From the NCBI GenBank assembly GCA_037976565.1, contig CP137682.1, forward strand, positions 21,690,800 through 21,754,799: a stretch of 64,000 nucleotides of DNA, written 5' to 3'. This DNA comes from Mesocentrotus franciscanus (lineage: Eukaryota > Echinodermata > Echinoidea > Camarodonta > Strongylocentrotidae). Position numbers and translations under genes: made by a program. Below, in pieces: positions 33,967 through 44,861 of this stretch (position 1 is the stretch's first letter; each line of letters starts with the position of its first letter). Under the pieces are notes generated by a model. It had not been told where the DNA came from and made no database searches. It was given only the letters and a program-made list of their open reading frames with translations.

Positions 33967-34090
33967 TCAGCTGAATAATTGTGGACGGTCATATTTGTCA
34001 CCGGTCCAGTCATTGTGGAGCCTTTGACCTTTGACATTCCAGAGGCATTGATAGTTTGAGCATCTCCACTCTGATGAGGCGTTACAGGTT
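33967..34090 (-). CDS. NLR linker beta-motif exon, copy 1
   Basis: Acceptor TCATTTTACAG, donor GA|GTAAGA, 124 bases (2 + 40 codons + 2). It reads PVTPHQSGDAQTINASG, then MSKVKGSTMTGPVTNMTVHN and YSA. The pattern of G-S-T-x-T-G-P-V-x-N-x-T-V-x-N looks like a short beta-arch or amyloid-type segment, as used in some NLR and RHIM-like signalling systems. This is a visual resemblance only. Phase fits the microexon before it (G+AA gives Glu) and the basic exon after it (GA+G gives Glu). Confidence 0.65.
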
Positions 34091-34246
34091 CTGTAAAATG
34101 AAAGATCGATGTTATCTATTATAATTAGATACATAAGCATAATCATCATCAAGATTCAAGATTCAAGATTCAAGATTCAAGATATTTTATTTTCATGCAA
34201 AAAATACATACAATTTGTCTTCGGACATATAAAAGTGCTATACATG

Positions 34247-37200
34247 CACTGGCGTACTGGTGGGGGGGCTTGGGGGGGCGCTAGCCCCAAATAAAATTCA
34301 ACCATGACCCGCATAGAAAAAGAAAAAAGAGAGAGAGAGAGAGAGAAGGAAAAGAAGGAAAAGGGAAAGAGGAGAGAAAGGGAAAGAAAGAATAGGAAGA
34401 AAAGAAAATGGGGGAAAAGAAAATGGGGGAAAACGAAGGAGATCGGGGGCCGAAAGGGCCTTGCCTCCCAGGCTGTTGCCCCCCATCAAAAAAAAATAAG
34501 AGAGAAGGAAGGAAAGGGAGAGAAAAGAGGAAAAGAGGATATAAAGGGAGAAAAAAGAGGAAGAAGAAAACAAAAGAAGGGGGATATCAGTTGTAATTTT
34601 CCCGCCAACCAGTTGTGGATCGGGGGGGGGACGCAAAAGGGCCTTGCCTCTCCCCCCGCCCTCGCCAAAAAAAAGAGAGAGAAGGGAAAGGGAAGGAGGA
34701 GAGCTTAAAGGGAACAACAACAACAAAAGAGGAAGAATAAAAGAAAAGGGTGAAAAGAAGGGGAGATCAGTTGCGATTAATCCCGCCAACAACATGTGGA
34801 TCGGGGGGAAAGGCCCTTGCCTCCCTAGCAAACCTAAAAAGAGAGAAGGAAGGAAAGGGAAGGGAGGGAAAGGTAAGGAAAGAAAGAGAATGAAGATAGG
34901 TAGGGAGATCAGTTGCGATTTTCCCGCCAACAAGGTGTAGATCGGGTGAGGGGGCACTTTCATACTGATGGGGAGCCAATTAGTGTCCTGCCCGTGTCAA
35001 AATGAAATTCAAACGTGGTTCATTTCTAATTCGATACCGGTGATTTACAAATGTTGCTGAAATGACATAATTTCCCGAGACTTTCCTCACTTTTTAGTAA
35101 ATTATACTTTTTTATGTGTTTGTTGGAAAATGACAAATTCCTAAATTTACAGTCATGCAAGAAATATGCTTATTTAGAGGCCTACATGGCAGGGCCAGCA
35201 GAACGACGGGGCTCCGGGGCCTCGAGCTCCGCCCCCCACTTTGTTGGAAAAGTATACTAAAGAGAAAAATAACAAAAAGAAAGAGAGAAAAAAGGAAAGA
35301 ATAGTGACCTGCCAGTGTCACAAAATAATGAGGTATAAAAATATGATCATCTGACCGTGATTAAAAGCCTAAGACCTCTGAGCTTCCGGGGGCTCTGTCC
35401 CCTGGATTCCACCTAGGGCCCTAAGGCGGGCCCTTGGATGCTCATCTAACGGTAATTTGATGCCTAAAACCCCCGAGTTTCTGGGGGCTCCGCAACTGGA
35501 CCCCACGCCAATTAGTGTCCTGCCAGTGTCACAAATAAGGTATCAAAAAATGCTCATCTGACCGTAATTAAACGCCTAAAATCCCTGAACTTCCGGTGGC
35601 TCTGCCCCTTGGACCTAATCAAGGGCCCTAAGGCGGGCCCCTGGAAACTCATCTGACCGTTATACAATGCCTAAAACCCTTGAGCTTCCGGGGGCTCTGC
35701 CCCCTGGACCCCACGCCAATTAGTGACATGCCAGTGTCACAAATAAGGTATCACAATATGCTCATCTGACCGTAATCAAATGCCTAAAAACCCCTGAACT
35801 TCCGGTAGCTCTGCCCCTCGACCCACCAGGGCCTAAAGCGGGCCCCTGGATACTCATTTGACCGTAATTTATTGCCTAAAACCCATGAGCTTCCGGGGGC
35901 TACGCTCCCTGGGCCCCACGCCAATTAGTGACCTGCCACTGTCACAAATAGGTAATCAATATAATTATGCTCATCTGACCATGATTAATTGCCAAAAACC
36001 CCTGAGCTTCCAGGGGCTCTGCCCTCTGGACCCCACCTATGGCCCCTAAACGGGCCCTTAGTTGCTCATCTGACTGTAATTGAATGCCTAAAACCCCTGA
36101 AATTCCAGTGGCTCTGCCACCTCGGCCCCACAAGGGGCCCTAAGGCGGGCCCCTGGATACTCATTTGACCGTAATTTATTGCCTAAAGCCCCTGAGCTTC
36201 CAGGGGCTCTGCCCCCTGGACCCAACCAATGGCCCTAAGTCAGGCCCCTGGATACTCATCTGACAGTAATTTATTGCCTAAAATTCCTGAGCTTCCGGGG
36301 GCTTCGCCCCCTGGACCCCACGCCAATTAGTGACCTGCCAGTGTCACAAATAGGGTATCAATATATTATGCTCATCTGACCGTAATTAAATGCCTAAAAC
36401 CAATTAGCTTTCGGGGGCTCCGCCACCTTGACCCCACCAGAGGGCCTAAGGCGGGCCCTCTGAATGCTCAATGACCCTCATAAAATGCCTCAAATCCCTG
36501 AGTTTCAGGGGGCTACGCTCCCTGGGCCCCACGCCAATTAGTGACCTGCCAGTGTCACAAATAGGTTATCAAAATATGCTCATCTGACCGTATTTAATTG
36601 CCTGCCCTCTGGACCCCACCTAGGGCCCTATAGAACAGGCCCCTAGATGCTCATCTGATTGTAATTTAATGCCTAAAACCCCTGAAATTCCGGTGACTCT
36701 GCCCCCCTCGGCCCCACCAGGGGCCCTAAGGCGAGCCCCTGAATGCTTATCTGACCGTTATGAAATACCTTAAACCCCTGAGCTTCTCGGGGCTCCGCCC
36801 CCTTGACCCCACGCCAATTATTTTCATGCCAGTGTCACAAATAAGGTATCAAAATATGCTCATTTGACCGTGATTAATTGCCTAAAACACCTGAGCTTCC
36901 AGGGGCTCTGCCCTCTGGACCCCACTTAGGCCCTAGAACGGGCCCCTAGATGCTCATCTGACTGTAATTTAATGCCTAAGACCCCTGAAATTCCGGTGAC
37001 TCTGCCCCCCTCGGCCCCACCAGGGCCCTAAGGCGAGCCCCTGAATGCTTATCTGACCGTTATAAAATGCCTTAAACCCTGAGCTTCTCGGGCTCCGCCC
37101 CTGACCCCACGCCAATTTTTTTCCTGCCAGTGTCACAAATAAGGTATCAAAATATGCTCATCTGACCGTAATTAATCGCCTAAAACCCCTGAGTTTCCAT

Positions 37201-38605
37201 TTTCCAGGGGCTCTGCCCCCTGGTCCCAACCAAAGACCCTAAGTCAGGCCCCTGGATACTCATCTGACAGTAATTTATTGCCTAAAATCCCAGAGCTTCC
37301 GGGGGTCCGCCCGGGACCCCACCCCAATTAGTGACCTGCCAGTGTCACAAATAGGTTATCAAAATATGCTCATCTGACCGTATTTAATTGCCTGCCCTCT
37401 GGACCCCACCTAGGGCCCTAGATAAGGCCCCTAGATGCTCATCTGATTGTAATTTAATGCCTAAAACCCCTGAAATTTCGGTGACTCTGCCCCCCTCGGC
37501 CCCACCAGGGGCCCTAAGGCGAGCCCCTGAATGCTTATCTGACCGTTATGAAATGCCTTAAACCCCTGAGCTTCTCGGGGCTCCGCCCCCTTGACCCCAC
37601 GCCAATTATTTTCCTGCCAGTGTCACAAATAAGGTATCAAAATATGCTCATTTGACCGTGATTAATTGCCTAAAACACCTGAGCTTCCAGGGGCTCTGCC
37701 CTCTGGACCCCACTTAGGGCCCTAGAACGGGCCCCTAGATGCTCATCTGACTGTAATTTAATGCCTAAGACCCCTGAAATTCCGGTGACTCTGCCCCCCT
37801 CGGCCCCACCAGGGGCCCTAAGGCGAGCCCCTGAATGCTTATCTGACCGTTATAAAATGCCTTAAACCCCTGAGCTTCTCGGGGCTCCGCCCCCTTGACC
37901 CCACGCCAATTTTTTTCCTGCCAGTGTCACAAATAAGGTATCAAAATATGCTCATCTGACCGTAATTAATCGCCTAAATCCCCTGAGTTTCCATTTTCCA
38001 GGGACTCTGCCCCCTGGCCCCAACCAAAGACCCTAAGTCAGGCCCCTGGATACTCATCTGACAGTAATTTATTGCCTAAAATCCCTGAGCTTGGGGCTCC
38101 GCCCCTGGACCCCACCCCAATTAGTGACCTGCCAGTGTCACAAATAGGGTATCAAAATATGCTCATCTGACCGTAATTAAATGCCTAAACCCCTGAGCTT
38201 CGGGGGGCTCCGCCCCCTCGACCCCACCAGAGGGCCTAAGGCGGGCCCCCTGAATGCTCAATGACCGTTATAAAATGCCTCAAATCCCTGAGCTTCCCGG
38301 GCCCGACCCCACCCAATTAGTGACCTGCCAGTGTCATGAATAAGGTATTAAAATAATGCTCATCTGACCGTAATTAAATGCCCATAGCCCCTGAGCTTCC
38401 GGGGAATCTGCCCCTTGACCCCTGCCGGGGCTTTGCCCCTAGACCCCACGCCAATTTACACTACGCTCTACCTGATCGTAAATACTTTAGCCTCCCCCCA
38501 CCCACTTTGAAAAAACGTTCAGCGGGGCCAGCATGTAAGAGTGGGGTGATGCGGATTTGTTTGTCTGCGAGCCCCCCCCAAACATTTTTGCTCATTACGC
38601 CACTG
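34247..38605. mobile_element. Large non-autonomous hAT element (4.36 kb) with GC-hairpin tandem repeats
   Basis: The ends are CACTGGCGTACTGG and TCATTACGCCACTG, with a perfect 8-bp target duplication TATACATG (34239-34246 and 38606-38613). The first 700 bases are purine-rich modules, each ending in a CCCGCCAACnnnnTGTGGATCGG motif. From about 35330 to 38450 there are around twenty tandem units of 100 to 120 bases. No transposase is encoded; the long ORFs in the purine tract are low-complexity artefacts. Confidence 0.92.
35330..38450. repeat. Hairpin-bearing tandem repeat with higher-order duplication
   Basis: Units share GGTATCAAAATATGCTCATC, TGACCGTAATTAAATGCC, CCTGAGCTTCCGGGGGCTC and GCCAATTAGTGACCTGCCAG. 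The core GGGGGCTCTGCCCCC is a short perfect hairpin. A higher-order block of roughly 785 bases is repeated almost exactly (about 36530-37315 and 37317-38100), so unequal exchange is recent. Related units occur in the hAT elements at 4.2, 13.9, 43.7 and 55.7 kb. Confidence 0.9.
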
Positions 38606-39490
38606 TATACATGTACATAAATATATAAATACAGAAAAGATAATAACATTGCAAACATAACATTAAACAATCATCACAGTTTTAAAAAGGTTGCATTAAA
38701 AGGATAAGATAATACTGAGGAAAAAGCAGTGCAGTTAAAAAGCTTGTTTCGTTTTGTTATTGAGCTGTCCATCCAGGCACTAATTCCACGCCAGAACACC
38801 TCTCCCGCTGTCACGCATCAACACAATACACAAATACACGCGACACACCCCTATACACACCTCTTACACACACGCACAATATAACCGTCCACGCCCTACA
38901 CACACAGACACAAAATGAGAAGTGCTCTGGCATAGAAATGCCTGGATGGAGATAATTGAGACATTAAATTATCTGAGTATAAAATAGCTGAGTATAAAAT
39001 AGCTGAGTATAAAATTATCTGAGTATAAAATAGCATAGGATAAGTTTCCTACGAAAGAGAATCTGCAAATGCGTTACACTGCCGTCATTAAAATTGAATA
39101 CATACACAAATTACACATGTATAAAATTAAAACATAGATAAAAATCGTATCATTATTAAATAAATAATCATCAATTCATGTGTACACATATTGGACTTTC
39201 AGTTTAAAAACATACTAAAGAAGTTACCCTGTATTTTGACCTTACAAATGGTTCCAGGTATATATAGATACATTAGTTAAGCTCCTTTATTTATGTAAAG
39301 CGCATAGAGACATATTGTGTGATGCGCTATTGAAACATATTATTATTATTATTATGAGTATTATTATTATTATTATTATGAAAATTATTATTATTGTGTG
39401 TACACAATGACACACATGATTTGCACATTATCAAAGGAAACCTAAGCACTGTTATGTATTGGAAATAACAGTGAGCACAGTGAGCACAGC

Positions 39491-39817
39491 TCATCTGTTA
39501 AATTCACTGTTAAAAGCTTTGCATGCTGCAATCAAAAATGACTGTCTATATCTCTCAGTCCTCACTTTTGGCAGTCTAATCCTACCAGATCTGTTTACAA
39601 ATACCACATCATGGAGTGGGTGTGATTCATCTTTCATTATGATATCAAGCCTGGCCAAGAGGGCTGATTGTACAATGTCTTCTAATTGTTGCATGGGTAT
39701 TCCAATAATTCTACTGGCTTGTGATACAACCCTTGTCAATTTAGACTTATTTTTCCCTGTTAAACCACTGAACCAAGCTACTGAAGAGAAACATATGACA
39801 GACTGGACAACACTTTG
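39491..39817 (-). pseudogene. LINE reverse-transcriptase ORF, C-terminal fragment
   Basis: The frame is open from the truncation point to a TGA at 39491-39493. It reads SVAWFSGLTGKNKSKLTRVV, SQASRIIGIPMQQLEDI, then KDESHPLHDVVFVNRSGRIR and RTERYRQSFLIAACKAFN. This is the conserved tail after the RT domain in LINE ORF2 proteins (CWF..L..K....L..IV..ASKIIG, and SHPL....LPSGRR.R.....R...SF.P.AI..LN). The RT active site is missing through 5' truncation. The plus-strand ORF over it is antisense. Confidence 0.88.
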
Positions 39818-41000
39818 ATCATCACCATCATTACCACCATCACCTCGTCATCTTCATGTTACATCAAGCAGCACTTGTAAAGAAGCTCTCGTTAAAAATG
39901 TCGTCTATAAGAAAGTGGGCACTGTGACTAGTTCTTTTTGTTTTGTATAGTTATCATGGTATATACATTTGCATGGGGAAAATTGTGGCTGGTGCAAGTT
40001 ATTACAGACTGATCGTTGCTGTGGTTGTGATATAGACAAATTTCAAGGATGTATCATGAATGGATATGTAGTTAATTATACATTGATTTGTAGATGGTGG
40101 AATGATTCTGATAGTTCAGAAGAAAAAGGAATTCAAGGGTTAAGTATTAGTAAAAGAATGGAGATGGCCTATCCAACGTAGGGAGGACCGGAGTCGAAAT
40201 ATTTCTTTGGCTGCCGGCCAAGGAAAAGAATGCGTTCAAAAATATTTCTCAGTATTTCGTGGTAAGTTATAGATGTTTAAATCCTCTAGTTAGAATCGCC
40301 ACATTAATTGAGATATGTCTAACACACGATCGCGACATGACTGAGGTCTGTGTAGACTAGCTTTACATGATGACTGTCATGTTAATGGCCTTTTATTCTA
40401 AAATTGATTATTATCCATTCCAAGAAGGAAAAATACTTACTGCACCCCCTCTTCGGACGACTACCCGACGGTGCAGCTGCGAATTTACGAAATAAAAAGC
40501 ATAATTCACAAATAGCTGTCATGCCGAGTATTGATTACAAATTGTCTTACACAAATTTTCCACGAAAATTGTATGGAGAGAGGGAGAGAGGGAAAGTGAA
40601 AGATAGATAGATAGAGAGAGAGAGATAACTGACGTTAGGCATATAAGTCAAAAACCACCCCTACACCCTCCACCCCAACTAAAAAGTAACTTCCACATCC
40701 CCCTCCAAAATGTAAGGACTCAGAAATATACATTTAGTAGCAGTATATTGCCACATAGCCCTAGCTTTATTTCATAGAATGTTGTTTTCAATGGTTATTT
40801 AATACTGTGTAAATCAATGAAAAATTATTTCTGGAATCTTATGATCAAATCGGGTGAAACAAATCGATTCAAATTTGTACTATTTAGTAGTAGCAAATTC
40901 TATTGTTTTTATAGATATATCACTTCGTTTATCTTTCGTTTTAGATATTATTGCAAGAGACTTATTGCTTTTATCTAAATTAATGCACTAAAACAAGTAT
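39818..41000. other. Intron of linker block copy 1
   Basis: It matches 48107-49290 almost exactly. It contains a conserved open stretch (39969-40181, plus strand, Cys-rich, GWCKLLQTDRCCGCD) with no family resemblance, probably chance. A short segment (GACTGATCGTTGCTGTGGT) also resembles 32968-33010, hinting at an older repeat inside the block. Confidence 0.5.
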
Positions 41001-41012
41001 TTGTCTAATCAC

Positions 41013-41048
41013 CTTCATCAGATTCCTCCTCTTCTTCATGAACTTCAT
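41013..41048 (-). CDS. Acidic microexon 1e (36 bases), copy 1
   Basis: Acceptor CACCCTGTAG, donor G|GTGATT. It encodes (D)EVHEEEEESDE plus one base, phase 1 at both ends, so it can be skipped or repeated without changing frame. It is the last of the array before the beta-motif exon at 34090. The donor GTGATT is only moderately strong. Confidence 0.55.
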
Positions 41049-41512
41049 CTACAGGGTGAATTGAATAAATAGAATCGAAAAGACAATGGTATATTTATAA
41101 AGCTTAAATCATGATATCAAAATGTCCTATGTACATCTAATTTTTTTGCGAAAACAGTAACATCGTGGAGAACTGATTATAGGTCAGTGTGGCAGGTTTG
41201 TCAATATGCATATATTTTGTTTAAATGGGTGCAAAACAAAAATGAATAAACATCATGATTAAGACACTAAATGGTAAATGATTGACTTGACACGTTCTAA
41301 CTGACTCATGAAAATGACAATTTAAAAATCATAAAGATACGAATATATTTACGAGCAGTTATCATTTCATTTACACTTGTGATTTGAAATAATACCTTGG
41401 ATGGTTCATACTATAGTTGGTGCTGAAAATCAGTCTACACTTAGATATTATTGTAAGAGATTAATTGATTGAACTGAATTATTGAATTCAAAACAAATAT
41501 TTGCTTAATCAC

Positions 41513-41548
41513 CTTCATCAGATTCCTCCTCTTCTTCATGAACTTCAT
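41513..41548 (-). CDS. Acidic microexon 1d (36 bases), copy 1
   Basis: Identical in sequence to microexon 1e, with the same acceptor and donor, one repeat unit (about 500 bases) upstream in transcription. The introns of units 1c to 1e are nearly identical, pointing to recent tandem duplication. Confidence 0.55.
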
Positions 41549-42013
41549 CTACAGGGTGAAATTGAATAAATAGAATTGAAAAGACAATGGTATGTTTATA
41601 AAGCTTAAATCATGATATCAAAATGTCCTATGTACATCTAATTTTTTTGCGAAAACAGTAACATCGTGGAGAACTGATTATAGGTCAGTGTGGCAGGTTT
41701 GTCAATATGCATATATTTTGTTTAAATGGGTGCAAAACAAAAATGAATAAACATCATGATTAAGACACTAAATGGTAAATAATTGACTTGACACGTTCTA
41801 ACTGACTCATGAAAATGACAATTTAAAAATCATAAAGATACGAATATATTTACGAGCAGTTATCATTTCATTTACACTTGTGATTTGAAATAATACCTTG
41901 GATGGTTCATACTATAGTTGGTGCTGAAAATCAGTCTACACTTAGATATTATTGTAAGAGATTAATTGATTGAACTGAATTATTGAATTCAAAACAAATA
42001 TTTGCTTAATCAC

Positions 42014-42049
42014 CTTCATCAGATTCCTCCTCTTCTTCATGAACTTCAT
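42014..42049 (-). CDS. Acidic microexon 1c (36 bases), copy 1
   Basis: Same 36-base exon, encoding (D)EVHEEEEESDE, with acceptor CACCCTGTAG and donor G|GTGATT. Its upstream intron changes to the longer 630-base unit type shared with 1b. Confidence 0.55.
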
Positions 42050-42644
42050 CTACAGGGTGAAATTGAATAAATTTAATTTAAAAGACAATGATATATGTAT
42101 AAAGCTTAAATCATGATAGCAAATGTCCTATCTTCATCAAATTTTCTGCGAAAATGACGATAAATTTAAGTGCGTCATGAACTGTAACATCGTAGAGAAC
42201 TGTTTATAGGTCAGTGTTGCAGGTTTGTCAATGTTCTTATATTTTGTTTAAATGGGCGCAAAAAAAAAAAAATCTTGATTAACAAACTTAAAGATAACTG
42301 CTTATCTTGAAACGATCTAAAATTGTCGCTCATGCAAGTCATCACAGACTGACCGTTGTAGTCTAAAAAGTAACTTCCATATCCCTCTCCCATTTAAAGG
42401 ACTTAGAAATATATAATTAGTAGCAGGATATTGCCACATAGCCCTAGCTTCTTTTAATAGAAAGTTGTTTTCACTGGTAGTATCAGGCGAAACAAATCGA
42501 TTAATATTTTTACTATTTATTAGTAGCAATTATATTGTTTTTCTAGATACATCGCTTCGTTCATCTTTCGTATTAGATATTATTGTAAGAGATTAATTGA
42601 TTGAACTGAATAACTGAATTCAAAACAAATATTTTCCTAATCAC

Positions 42645-42680
42645 CTTCATCAGATTCCTCCTCTTCTTCACGAACTTCAT
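42645..42680 (-). CDS. Acidic microexon 1b (36 bases), copy 1
   Basis: It differs from 1c by one base, giving (D)EVREEEEESDE. Splice sites and phase are unchanged. The surrounding unit carries a conserved block GACTGACCGTTGTAGTCTAA also seen near 50130. Confidence 0.55.
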
Positions 42681-43272
42681 CTACAGGGTGAAATTGAATA
42701 AATTTAATTTAAAAGACAATGATATATGTATAAAGCTTAAATCATGATAGCAAATGTCCTATCTTCATCTAATTTTCTGCGAAAATGACGATAAATTTAA
42801 GTGCGTCATGAACTGTAACATCGTAGAGAACTGTTTATAGGTCAGTGTTGCAGGTTTGTAAATTTTCTTATATTTTGTTTAAATGGGCGCAAAAAAAAAA
42901 ATCTTGATTAACAAACTTAAAGATAACTGCTTATCTTGAAACGATCTAAAATTGTCGCTCATGCAAGTCATCACAGACTGACCGTTGTAGTCTAAAAAGT
43001 AACTTCCACATCCCTCTCCCATTTTAAGGACTCAGAAATATATAATTAGTAGCAGGATATTGCCACATAGCCCTAGCTTCTTTTAATAGAAAGTTGTTTT
43101 TACTGGTAAAATCAGGCGAAACAAATCGATTAATATTTTTACTATTTATTAGTAGCAATTATATTGTTTTTCTAGATACATCGCTTCGTTCATCTTTCGT
43201 ATTATATATTATTGAAATATATTAATCTATTTAACTGAATAACTGAATTCAAAACAAATATTTGCTAATGAC

Positions 43273-43302
43273 CTTCATCAGATTCCTCCCCTTCTTCACG
43301 AC
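43273..43302 (-). CDS. Acidic microexon 1a (30 bases), copy 1, shifted acceptor
   Basis: At the position where other units have CTGTAG, this unit has TATAC, so the usual acceptor is lost. Six bases inside, ATGCAG|GTCGTG supplies a new AG. The exon becomes 30 bases (2 + 9 codons + 1), still phase 1, reading (G)REEGEESDE. The donor is G|GTCATT. Copy 2 has the same 30-base form first in its array (50476-50505). Confidence 0.5.
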
Positions 43303-43717
43303 CTGCATGTATAGGGTGAATGGAATGAATTGAATTAAAAAGAAACTGATATATGTATAAAGCTTGAATCACGATATCAAAGGTCCTATGCATATCTAAT
43401 TTTCTGTGACTATGACGATAAATCAATTTAAAGTGGTCATCAGGGGTGTCGATTTGTATCCGTGGTTGGGGTGATAGGTGCCAAAATATTTTCGGCAATG
43501 GATCAAAGCAACCAAGAGGTAGAAGCGTGTGGTAGGTTGCACCCCCTCCCTTCCAAGCTATTAACTTTTTCAAGTCACCCTCAATAAAGATAACATTTCA
43601 GAGAATATAAGAGTGGTAATAAAATTAATAACATGCTAAATGTTAGTCCTGACTCTTGCCTGCAGCCTACCAGACTGATATCATCTATTTTTAAACGAAA
43701 TTTAGACATTACCACAA

Positions 43718-44411
43718 AAAAAAAACCAATTACGGCCAGATGAGCATCCAGGGGCCTGCCTTACCGGGCCCCTGGTGGGGTCCATGGGCAGAGCCCCCGG
43801 ACTGGCTCAGGGATTTTAGGCATTTAATTACGGTCATATTAGCATAGTTTGATACCTTATTTGTGACACTTGCAGGTCAGTAATTGAAGTGGGGTCTAGG
43901 GGGCTGAGCACCCCTGGAGCTCAGGGTTTGGGCATTTAATTACGGTCAGATGACCATCCAGGGGTCTGCCTTAGGGTCCCTGGTGGGGCTTAGGGGTGGA
44001 GCTCAGGGGTTTTAGGCATTTAATTTCGGTCAGATGAGCATATTTTGATACCTCATTATTTTGTAACACTGGGCAGGTCACTATTCTTTCTTTCTATTTA
44101 TCTTAAACATACTTTTTCAAACATGTTTGGGGGAGCTCGAGCCCCCGAGCCCCGCCTTTCAACGGACGCTGACATGTCGGCTTTCAAATACCGGTGAGCA
44201 TACTTTTTGCCTAACTGTAAATTTTGGAATTTGCCATTTCCAACAAACGCATATAAAGTATAATTTACAAAAAAGTGAGAAAAATAATCCCCGAAAGTCA
44301 TGTCATTTCAGCAACACATTTGTAAATCACTGGTATCGAATTAGAAATAAACCAAGTTTGAATTTTATTGGGGGCAACTACTCCCAAGCCCCCTCATCAG
44401 TACGCCAGTGA
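43718..44411. mobile_element. Truncated hAT related to the 34-38 kb element
   Basis: The right end, GTACGCCAGTG at 44401-44411, is the inverted form of the left end of the 34247 element. The body holds two to three GC-hairpin tandem units in reverse orientation (TTAGGCATTTAATTACGGTC). The other end is not recognisable. Confidence 0.65.
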
Positions 44412-44479
44412 TCACGGTGATACTAACGGAATACAGATTTTTTAACAATATTTCCTTGTACATTGAAGGACATTATGAG

Positions 44480-44680
44480 AGGGAGCATAGCGACCGAGCG
44501 AGAAGATTTTTGCATTTTATTAGTCTTAACGCTGCACTCTTGGGCTCTCCAGAGCCTAAGTGTGTTGCAGTCTTTAGTCAGTATTTGCTATACATTTTTT
44601 CCACTTTTTCAAATTTTCCAGGGGGGATGATCCCCTAGAAAAGGTGCGTCCCCTCCCCTCCCCGGGATTGCCGCCCCTGC
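44480..44680. mobile_element. Fragment of hAT family A
   Basis: GAAGATTTTTGCATTT, CTGCACTCTTGGG and the end GGGATTGCCGCCCCTG match the inner and right end parts of 4740-4952. No left end or target duplication was found. Confidence 0.7.
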
Positions 44681-44861
44681 CTGGGTCCACTTCTATCTCA
44701 TTTGTTAGCCCTTCTTTCTTCCCTTTCCTTTCCTTTCCTTTCCTTTTTTTTATAGAGGGAGGGGGAGAGCCCGGGCCCGTCGCCCCCCCCTGTGTATCCG
44801 CGCCATTTCAATACATGTATATAGTAATTTTCATGGCTTGACTCATGAGGGTTTGTATATA

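Larger units (their letters stand above)
34151..39817 (-). mobile_element. 5'-truncated non-LTR retrotransposon (LINE) with hAT inserted
   Basis: The element sits on the minus strand. Its 3' end is at 34151 with a tail of (AAGATTC)n on the plus strand, and its truncated 5' end is at 39817. A short target duplication ATCATC flanks it (34145-34150 and 39818 on). Copy 2 of the block has the uninterrupted site at about 48107. LINE sequence proper is about 1.3 kb (34151-34246 and 38606-39817); the rest is a later hAT insertion. The 3' untranslated part holds short tandem repeats (GAGTATAAAATAGCT near 38970-39030) and (ATT)n at 39338-39380. Confidence 0.85.
31985..43440. repeat. Linker-block tandem duplication, copy 1 (interrupted by LINE and hAT)
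   Basis: The segments 31985-34150 and 39818-43440 together match 44690-50620 closely, in the same orientation. Marker strings include CCCGGCCGCC near 32217/45803, CTGGACAATCAGCCCTCGGC near 32895/46484, and the exons listed below. Copy 1 has five microexon units, copy 2 has three. The insertion 34151-39817 is absent from copy 2, and the mariner-type and X insertions of copy 2 are absent here, so all three post-date the duplication. Confidence 0.92.

Noticed and set aside
34298..34963. 221-codon minus-strand ORF rich in Pro, Leu, Phe and Ser
   Set aside because: It translates a pure purine/pyrimidine tract inside a hAT element, so its composition comes from low-complexity DNA.
39459..39818. 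119-codon plus-strand ORF
   Set aside because: Antisense of the LINE C-terminal fragment, which matches a known family on the minus strand.
39969..40181. Cys-rich 70-codon ORF conserved in both block copies (also 48245-48463)
   Set aside because: The conservation only reflects the recent block duplication. No splice or signal context and no family resemblance, and it lies on the strand opposite to the gene.
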